Source: Patescibacteria group bacterium (GTDB lineage Bacteria > Patescibacteriota > Gracilibacteria > UBA1369 > JAHJTR01). Taken from it: a stretch of 8,593 nt of DNA. The stretch lies in the NCBI GenBank assembly GCA_018829865.1, contig JAHJTR010000018.1:1-8593 (forward strand). Direction: 5' to 3'. A program made the translations under genes and the position numbers. Numbering within the stretch: position 1 is the first letter of the stretch; every line of letters begins with the position of its first letter. Below, in pieces: positions 1-5,636 of this stretch. Below the pieces are notes generated by a model. The model ran no database searches, had not been told where the DNA came from, and saw only the letters and a list, made by a program, of their open reading frames with translations.

Positions 1-2973
1 AGTGATAGGCAATAAACCTGTGATAGTGGTTATTGTGGTGAGAATGATGGGTTGTAATCTCGTTTTGCCGGCTTCCATGATAGCGGCTTCAATCTCCATA
101 CCTTCTTCTTTTCTATTTCGATTGATTTTGTCGACTAAAATGATGGCGTTGTTAACTACAATTCCCGCCAAGGCAACTACTCCTATAACACCCGGAAAAC
201 TAAGAGGTTGATTGACCATTACAAGGCCGGGGAATACACCAATCAAAGCTAAAGGGATGGTCATCAAAATGAAGATCGGTTGGCGGTACGACTTAAATTG
301 GAGCACAAGAAGCGCTGCGATCATTAGCACTCCGAGGATCATGGCTTTGAACATATCATTGAAAGACTGCTGTATGTCCTCTTGCTCGCCGCCATAGGTG
401 ATGCTGTATTCACTTGGTAAATTGAGGTCGTTAATTTTTAGAGTGGCTGCGGTAACTATTTCTTGTGCTGTTGACCCTTCGGTTGTGTAACTTGTTACTT
501 TAACGATTTTTTCGCCTCCTTTATGCTCGATGCCTGCTTGGTTTTTGACGAAGGTTTTTGTAACCAATGAGTTTAGTGGGATGTCGCCAAATGCAGTCGC
601 GATTGTTAAGCCATCAATCACACTAAAATCTGTGCGAGATGTTTTGTCGGTTACGGCGTTGCCGTCTTGATTTAGACTGTATCTAACCGTTACATCAATA
701 TCTTTACCGTTGTTTTTAATTGTTGTTGCTGTGAATCCGCTGATTGCGTTTCGTAATGTCATCGCTAATTGAGAGGTGTTCACTCCATAAAGTTGGGCTT
801 TGACTCTGTCTACATTAAAGACGAATTCACCATTGGCTTCTTTTATACTCATTTCGATGTTTCTGGTGCCCGGGGTTTTTTCTAGAATTCCCATGATATC
901 TCTTGCAACGCTTTCAAGGCCTACTAAATCTTCTCCTGTAATGTTGACCACAACAGGTGCGCTTGAGTCCGGGCCTGATGAGATTCCTGTTACTCGTACT
1001 TTTGCGTCTGTTAGTTTGGGTAGAGTTTTTGCATATCTCTCTATCATAGGAATGCTTGATTCTGTTCTATCCTCCTTAAGATTAATAATAATATGACCTA
1101 AATAAGCGCTATTGATTGATTCGTTGCTGCCCGCCATTGATGCGGAACCGATATTTGTGGTGAAAGATTGAATGTTTGGATTCTTGTAAAGCTCTTCCTC
1201 GATTTTTGTGACTTCGGTATTTGTAGCTTCCAGAATTGATCCGACTTTGTTTTCTATATCAATATAGATCAGATCTTGATCTTCGGCGGGGAACATATTT
1301 ATTGGTAATATTCCTTTTATTGGCAGCATGAAGCTTAAAGCAAGTAGTATTGGTAAAGCTATAAATACTAAGCGCCTTGACGCTTTGCTTATAAGTAGTT
1401 TTCCTAGTGATTGCTCGTATCTGATTCCTATTTTATCGATTATGCTGACTTTTTTTCGTTTATTGTCTTTTTGCGGTTTGAAATAGCGTCCTCCAAGAGT
1501 TGTGACAATTCCGAGGGCAACGAAAAGTGAAGCTAATAGTACTATACTTACCGTGATTGGTATTGTTCTGATGAATTTACCCATAATCCCCGATGTTAAA
1601 GCCATTGGGGCGAAGGCGAATACTGTTGTTAGGGTTCCTGAAATTAAGGGGGTTTTGAATTCTCTTACTGTCGCGACTGCGGCTTGTTTTGGGGTTTTGC
1701 CGGTTTTTATGTGGCGGTTAATCCCCTCCGTTATCACAATTGTTCCGTCTACTAGTATTCCAAGTGAAAGTATAAGTGAGAATAATGTTAGAAAGTTTAA
1801 TGTGTAGCCGATGCTGTTAAGTATGAAAAATGTTATTAGGAAGGTTAGAGGGATGGATAATCCTGCGGTTATTGATTCTCTGAATCCAATGAAGATAAAG
1901 AGAATGATTGTGATAATAATAATTGTTTGAATGCCGTTTGTTGTGAGAGTGTTTAAGTCGTTGATTGTGTATTTTGCGAAATCTTGGGTTGTTTCGATAA
2001 CTACGCTTTCGGGTAGACTTTCTTTTTTGAAACTATCGATCTTTTCTCGGATTTTTTCGACAATTGTTAAGATGTTGCCTCCGCTGACTTTATATACGTT
2101 TAGTGAAACTGATGGCAGCGATTTTTTGCTTTTGATGCTTAGTCTGGAAACGCTGGTTTTTTCGGAGTAGCCATCGATAACGGTTGCGACGTCTTTTACT
2201 GTTATTACGGCATCACCGATTGTTTTTATGGGGATGTTTTTGACGTCTTCGGCGGTTTCGAGGCGGCCGGCGAATCTTAATGCGAAGTTTTCTTCGGCGG
2301 TTTCGATGTTTCCTGAAGGGATGTCGGTGTTGGATCCGCTGATGGCATTGGTTATTTGTGTTAGGGCTATGCCGAATTGGTCCAGCTTGATTTTGTCGGC
2401 TATTACTTTGATTTCGCGTTCTTGTCCTCCCATAACATTAACTTTGGAAACGCCTTGCAAGCGCTCGATTTCGTCTTTTAGATCTTCGCCATATCTTTTT
2501 AACTGGGCGACATCAAAGGGGCCGCTAAGCGAGAAAGTTAGTATTGGCTGATCGGAAAAACTGATTTGTTTGACGAAAGGATCGGTGGCGTCATCGGGTA
2601 ATTCTGATTTAACTTCGTCGATTTTGTCTTTTAAGTCGGCGATGGTTTCTTTTGAATCGCTGTTAACGTCGAATTCCACTACTACCGTGGAAATTCCGCT
2701 TCTTGAGGTTGAAGTTACGGTGCTTACTTTGTCCATGCTTAATATTTTGTCTTCAATTGGGCCTGAGACTAATTCTTCAACATCTTTTGGGCTGGCTCCG
2801 GGGTATCCTGTGCTTACAAAGGCGACTGGGAAGTCAATTTCGGGGCTGGATTCTTTGGGGATTTGAATGGCTGAGAATATTCCTAAAAGTACGCAGGCCC
2901 AAATAATGATAGACGTGAATCTATAATTGCGGATAAAAAATTCCCAAACGCTTTTTTTTTGCAATTCTTTCAT
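1..2973 (-). CDS. RND (AcrB/HAE-type) efflux permease, C-terminus cut by window edge
   Basis: Inner-membrane permease of a resistance-nodulation-division pump, expected to export small molecules in exchange for protons. I translated the minus strand from ATG 2973: the frame stays open for 991 codons and runs off the left edge, so roughly 40-70 C-terminal residues are missing by comparison with AcrB (1049 residues). Visible layout: TM1 about 21-37; first porter half with early motif SPEIDFP (43-49); TM2-TM6 about 348-494, with GILVDGTIVI (405-414) in TM4; TM7 about 532-553; second half opening with FPAEDQD (561-567); TM8-TM10 about 877-948 with GIVVNNAIILVD (937-948); TM11 begins after RLQP (972-975). 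Proton-relay positions: D409 matches AcrB Asp407, but G410 replaces Asp408 and N941 replaces Lys940; R972 matches Arg971 (AcrB numbering from memory). It starts 5 bases after the adaptor stop, so the two are co-transcribed. A nine-A run lies in codons 5-8. Family assignment is firm; substrate is unknown. Confidence 0.95.
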   Translation of the reverse strand, partial: MKELQKKSVWEFFIRNYRFTSIIIWACVLLGIFSAIQIPKESSPEIDFPVAFVSTGYPGASPKDVEELVSGPIEDKILSMDKVSTVTSTSRSGISTVVVEFDVNSDSKETIADLKDKIDEVKSELPDDATDPFVKQISFSDQPILTFSLSGPFDVAQLKRYGEDLKDEIERLQGVSKVNVMGGQEREIKVIADKIKLDQFGIALTQITNAISGSNTDIPSGNIETAEENFALRFAGRLETAEDVKNIPIKTIGDAVITVKDVATVIDGYSEKTSVSRLSIKSKKSLPSVSLNVYKVSGGNILTIVEKIREKIDSFKKESLPESVVIETTQDFAKYTINDLNTLTTNGIQTIIIITIILFIFIGFRESITAGLSIPLTFLITFFILNSIGYTLNFLTLFSLILSLGILVDGTIVITEGINRHIKTGKTPKQAAVATVREFKTPLISGTLTTVFAFAPMALTSGIMGKFIRTIPITVSIVLLASLFVALGIVTTLGGRYFKPQKDNKRKKVSIIDKIGIRYEQSLGKLLISKASRRLVFIALPILLALSFMLPIKGILPINMFPAEDQDLIYIDIENKVGSILEATNTEVTKIEEELYKNPNIQSFTTNIGSASMAGSNESINSAYLGHIIINLKEDRTESSIPMIERYAKTLPKLTDAKVRVTGISSGPDSSAPVVVNITGEDLVGLESVARDIMGILEKTPGTRNIEMSIKEANGEFVFNVDRVKAQLYGVNTSQLAMTLRNAISGFTATTIKNNGKDIDVTVRYSLNQDGNAVTDKTSRTDFSVIDGLTIATAFGDIPLNSLVTKTFVKNQAGIEHKGGEKIVKVTSYTTEGSTAQEIVTAATLKINDLNLPSEYSITYGGEQEDIQQSFNDMFKAMILGVLMIAALLVLQFKSYRQPIFILMTIPLALIGVFPGLVMVNQPLSFPGVIGVVALAGIVVNNAIILVDKINRNRKEEGMEIEAAIMEAGKTRLQPIILTTITTITGLLPIT

Positions 2974-2978
2974 AGTGT

Positions 2979-4862
2979 TTAATTTACTTTGACTTCATCA
3001 CCCTCATTTAGGCCTCTTACTGAAGATGCTATTTTGTCGCTATCGTTTAATCCTCCTAAAATCTCAACTTTATCACCTATAATTTTGCCGACTTGAATTT
3101 TTTTGGAAGTGATTTTATTGTTGGCGTCGATTGTGAACACATAATTATCGGTGTCGGTTACCTTGATCGATTTGATTGGAAGATAAAATCTGGGATCATT
3201 CTGCTCGGCGGACGTGATCTTGATTGCCAAATCGACAAATTCGCCAACCGTAACGAGCGGATTTTTGTCATTAATAATGATTTCAATCTCAATTTTTTTG
3301 GTTTGAGGGTCGATGCGAGGGGCAATTGCTGTTACCTTGCCGTTAATCTTATTGTTGATGATAACCGGTGAGCCCGGGTCAACGAGGCTTAGGTCGACGT
3401 GGCTGATGTAAGCCTTGATGATAAGGGAGTTTTCATTTACTAAAGATGCGACTATTTGGCCCGGATTGATAATATCGCCTTTTTCGATGGGTACGGCGGC
3501 TACTGTTGCGGTGAAAGGGGCTTTGATAAAGGCTTTATTGCGGTTTTTGAGTATGAGGCCGTAAGCGGCTTGGGCTTCTTTGATGCCGGCTTTTAGGCCT
3601 GCAAGATCGACTCCTCGGGGGGTGGCAACTGCTATGTCGTAGCCTGCTTTGGCTTGATTAAGGGCTGCTTGTGCTACTATTACGCTTGTTTGCGCTGCTA
3701 TTGCGGTTTGCTCGTTTTGTTGTTTGAGGCTATTGATGTTTTCAAGGGCTTTTTCCAGATCAAGATCTAGGCTGTCGCCGGTTGTTTTTGAGGCTAATTC
3801 TGAGTTGATTATGGCTTGTTCTCCTGCTTGATAGGCTCTCAGTTGTCCGTTGATTGATTGGATTTGGCCGTCGATGGTCATTTTGAGACCGTTTAGGGCG
3901 GTGTCGTTGAATCCGCTTTTGACTATTGTGTTGTCTAATACTTTGCGCAGGCTGCTCAATACTGTAGACATTTGGTTAAGACTTTTTTCGATTTCTTTGG
4001 ATTTTGCTATGATTTCGTCTTTATCGTTGCTGCCGGCGATTTGTGAGTAGGTTGTTTCTACACTTTTAATATATTCAACAATTACGTCGAATTCATTTTT
4101 TAGATTGTTGAGGGATCTGAAGTCTTTTGCGCCCAGAACGTCTTCGTATGCATCGTTGCTTGATGCTTCTCCCGGTTCTTTTCCTAGAATGTTTCCGGCT
4201 TCGTTGAGCGATGTTTTTATGGCGTCGACGTTTTGTTTCAAAGTTATTTTGAAGTTTTCGTAGGAGTTGTCGATGCCTTGGTCTTTTCCTGTTTCGTCGT
4301 TTTGAATAGCTAATTTTAGCTTTTCAATGCCGTTTTGTGCTTGATCGACGGCGTTTTTATTGGCGATAATTGTTTGAGTTAGTCTGGCTTGGGTTTGGAG
4401 TAGGCCTGCTTCTGCTTGTTCTATTCCGGCTTGAGCACGTTTGACTTCTTCATTGCTGACTCCCGCGATTCTTAAATCGAGATTTGCCTGCATTCTTTCG
4501 ATTGTTGCCGAGGATTGGGCTAATTGACTGTCTATTGAGTCGTGATTGATTTCGGCTATTAATTGTCCGGTGGTTACTTTGTCGCCGATAGTGGCGTTTA
4601 ATAAATCGATTTTACCTGATGTTTCAGCTCTTAAATCGATTTGATTCGAGGATTTTACTGTCCCGACCGCTTTAACCACAGCTTCGGATTCTTTATAGTC
4701 GCTGGCGTTTATTAGGCTTACTTGTGCTATTACCGGGATTTGTTCTTCTTTGATTGCCATCTGTTTTTGTCGTTCTATAATTCTGTATGTCAAAATTCCT
4801 CCTACAATAACTAAAATTATTGCGATGATGATTTTGCCGAGATGGTTTTTGATGAGTGACAT
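2979..4862 (-). CDS. RND efflux periplasmic adaptor (HlyD/AcrA-like membrane fusion protein) with unusually long hairpin
   Basis: Adaptor subunit that should dock on the downstream permease. It is 627 residues, against roughly 350-420 for common RND adaptors. Layout: a short cytoplasmic end and one membrane anchor at about 9-28, with no lipobox Cys; first half of the barrel and lipoyl domain at about 60-108 (VGTVKSS, then SGKIDLL and GDKVTTGQLIAEI); a helical hairpin from about 108 to 440; second lipoyl half at 445-475 (IKAPFTATVAAV, then EKGDIINPGQIVASL); beta-barrel at about 480-550; membrane-proximal domain at 555-627, ending with GLNEGDEVKV. The hairpin is interrupted at about 195-350 by an extra, mostly helical segment, which explains the length. 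ATG 4862 is the first start codon in frame after an upstream TGA, and no Shine-Dalgarno sequence precedes it. It is the first gene of the two-gene operon. Family is clear; whether it contacts an outer-membrane channel cannot be told. Confidence 0.94.
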   Translation of the reverse strand: MSLIKNHLGKIIIAIILVIVGGILTYRIIERQKQMAIKEEQIPVIAQVSLINASDYKESEAVVKAVGTVKSSNQIDLRAETSGKIDLLNATIGDKVTTGQLIAEINHDSIDSQLAQSSATIERMQANLDLRIAGVSNEEVKRAQAGIEQAEAGLLQTQARLTQTIIANKNAVDQAQNGIEKLKLAIQNDETGKDQGIDNSYENFKITLKQNVDAIKTSLNEAGNILGKEPGEASSNDAYEDVLGAKDFRSLNNLKNEFDVIVEYIKSVETTYSQIAGSNDKDEIIAKSKEIEKSLNQMSTVLSSLRKVLDNTIVKSGFNDTALNGLKMTIDGQIQSINGQLRAYQAGEQAIINSELASKTTGDSLDLDLEKALENINSLKQQNEQTAIAAQTSVIVAQAALNQAKAGYDIAVATPRGVDLAGLKAGIKEAQAAYGLILKNRNKAFIKAPFTATVAAVPIEKGDIINPGQIVASLVNENSLIIKAYISHVDLSLVDPGSPVIINNKINGKVTAIAPRIDPQTKKIEIEIIINDKNPLVTVGEFVDLAIKITSAEQNDPRFYLPIKSIKVTDTDNYVFTIDANNKITSKKIQVGKIIGDKVEILGGLNDSDKIASSVRGLNEGDEVKVN

Positions 4863-4915
4863 AAGGATTAATGCGGTGAAATTGTAAGAATATGGATAAT
4901 GTGTTCGAAGTAGGT

Positions 4916-4944
4916 ATTTAATAGCAAAATCGTAATGTTGTCAA
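4916..4944 (-). promoter_or_regulatory. Sigma-70-like promoter of the adaptor-permease operon
   Basis: On the minus strand a perfect -35 TTGACA (4939-4944) is followed by a 17-base spacer and the -10-like hexamer TTAAAT (4916-4921, four of six consensus bases). Transcription would begin near 4909, giving a leader of about 47 bases before the adaptor ATG. Position and spacing fit well; function is inferred. Confidence 0.6.
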
Positions 4945-5016
4945 GGTTTTTGGGGATGAGTGTTTGTGCGTAAAATGCTTATTTTATCTTGTTTTTTATT
5001 CATTTAGAGGAGGGGA

Positions 5017-5061
5017 ATGATTTTGTTTGGGTTTAAGGCTTTTTATGTCAAAAATGGCTGA
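5017..5061 (+). CDS. Possible 14-codon leader peptide with strong Shine-Dalgarno
   Basis: ATG 5017 opens a 14-residue frame, MILFGFKAFYVKNG, ending in TGA 5059-5061. It is preceded by AGAGGAGGGG (5006-5015), the strongest Shine-Dalgarno-like sequence seen upstream of any start in the window, although the gap from AGGAGG to ATG is only 3 bases, shorter than usual. An upstream 10-codon frame (ATG 4975) ends in TAG 5005-5007, right at the start of this site. A second ATG at 5045 in another frame would give 54 residues to 5209, overlapping the next gene. It may be a translated leader upstream of the 116-residue gene, or chance. No function can be read from the peptide. Confidence 0.2.
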   Translation: MILFGFKAFYVKNG

Positions 5062-5099
5062 TTGCCGTTGTTTAATGGAATTAGGAGATATATTTTTAT

Positions 5100-5128
5100 T
5101 TGCTTTTTTTTGCGAAAGGCTATATAAA
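5100..5128 (+). promoter_or_regulatory. Weak candidate promoter for the 116-residue gene
   Basis: TATAAA (5123-5128, five of six -10 bases) lies 17 bases after TTGCTT (5100-5105, only three of six -35 bases). Initiation near 5135 would leave a leader of roughly 20 bases before ATG 5157. The surrounding DNA is very AT-rich, so chance matches are likely. Confidence 0.3.
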
Positions 5129-5156
5129 TTTAATAGAGGGATAAAATTTAAATTAT

Positions 5157-5507
5157 ATGAATCTAGTTTACTCACAATTTGGAGGAGAGCAGGAGGGGTT
5201 TTTTGCTGAGAGAAGGTTGGTTTGGGATTTGGATGAGAGAGGATGTGATTTATTGGGGTCTAAATTGATGGGGACTGTTGGTTTTGGGGGGTGTGCTGAG
5301 AAGAAGATTCCTAGCCCGATGATGACTGCGATGGAGAGGTTTAGTGAGGGGATGGCCGAAGGGTGGGCTTCTGTGGAAACTGAGAAGTCTCGATTGGACG
5401 GTAAAAATGATGCTTTTAGGGATATGAGGGCTATTTTACTCAATAATCCAGCTTTGTTAAGACAGTATATGGGCACAAGAGAGGAGATAAGAGAGAAAGT
5501 TTTTTAG
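5157..5507 (+). CDS. Hypothetical small protein, 116 residues
   Basis: I do not recognise this protein. It has no signal peptide or membrane segment. The N-terminal half is glycine-rich (GG at 9-10, the run GTVGFGG 39-45), with two cysteines at 30 and 46. The C-terminal half (about 53-116) looks helical and charged, with many Met, Glu and Arg, ending REEIREKVF. ATG 5157 is the first start after an in-frame TAA at 5142-5144. No proper Shine-Dalgarno precedes it: AGAGGG at 5135-5140 is 16 bases away, too far. The G/T-rich codon style (TTG, GTT, GGG, GAT) resembles that of the larger gene downstream, and a probable terminator lies 30 bases after its stop; these are the reasons to believe it. The antisense frame over the same DNA is Ser/Pro-rich and looks like a shadow. 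It may be functionally linked to the downstream gene, but only position suggests so. Confidence 0.6.
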   Translation: MNLVYSQFGGEQEGFFAERRLVWDLDERGCDLLGSKLMGTVGFGGCAEKKIPSPMMTAMERFSEGMAEGWASVETEKSRLDGKNDAFRDMRAILLNNPALLRQYMGTREEIREKVF

Positions 5508-5537
5508 AAAAAGATAATTTAGGGGATCTAGATAATT

Positions 5538-5555
5538 GCCTGAGAGGGCTTTTTT
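5538..5555 (+). terminator. Probable intrinsic terminator after the 116-residue gene
   Basis: A short hairpin GCCT-GAGA-GGGC (three G-C pairs plus one T-G wobble, closing a GNRA-type loop) is followed directly by six T residues (5550-5555). The stem is only 4 bp, so it may be weak, but the loop type, the T-tract and the location 30 bases past a stop codon fit a factor-independent terminator. Confidence 0.45.
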
Positions 5556-5576
5556 AAATATTGAATAAAATTAAAT

Positions 5577-5590
5577 TTGTCAACTTGTCA
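5577..5590 (+). repeat. Tandem TTGTCA direct repeat
   Basis: TTGTCA-AC-TTGTCA: two identical hexamers with an 8-base period in the gap between the two plus-strand genes. The second copy matches a -35 element (five of six). A third TTGTCA occurs at 4938-4943, overlapping the efflux-operon -35 on the other strand. It could be a tandem regulator half-site or duplicated -35 boxes; chance in AT-rich DNA is possible. Confidence 0.4.
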
Positions 5591-5612
5591 TAATTCTGTT
5601 AAGAAGGATTAT
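5585..5612 (+). promoter_or_regulatory. Candidate promoter of the large orphan gene
   Basis: -35 TTGTCA (5585-5590, five of six), a 16-base spacer and -10-like GATTAT (5607-5612, four of six). Initiation near 5619 would leave a leader of under 20 bases before ATG 5637, matching the absence of a Shine-Dalgarno site. It lies after the probable terminator of the preceding gene, so the large gene would have its own transcript. Confidence 0.35.
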
Positions 5613-5636
5613 GAGTAATTAATAAAAATAAATGTG

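Noticed and set aside
2..2906. A row of short plus-strand frames of about 60-107 codons
   Set aside because: All lie antisense to the continuous permease frame on the minus strand, whose translation carries clear RND motifs; they are shadows.
3093..4050. Plus-strand frames at 3093-3371 and 3850-4050
   Set aside because: Antisense to the adaptor gene and without recognisable protein features.
5027..5209. Plus-strand 60-residue frame (or 54 residues from ATG 5045) in the intergenic region
   Set aside because: Overlaps the 116-residue gene by 53 bases and has odd composition (Cys- and aromatic-rich). AAGG six bases before ATG 5045 is only a weak site. Kept only as part of the mini-ORF finding.
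5168..5476. Minus-strand 102-residue frame opposite the 116-residue gene, with a TTGACA on the same strand at 5578-5583
   Set aside because: The translation is Ser/Pro-rich and low in structure, as expected for the reverse complement of a coding region, and the -10 for that TTGACA is poor. The plus-strand frame fits the neighbouring gene better.
5611..5622. Three-codon frame ATG AGT AAT TAA preceded by AAGGA
   Set aside because: The AAGGA is only two bases from the ATG and the frame is too short to judge; it probably overlaps the -10 region of the candidate promoter.
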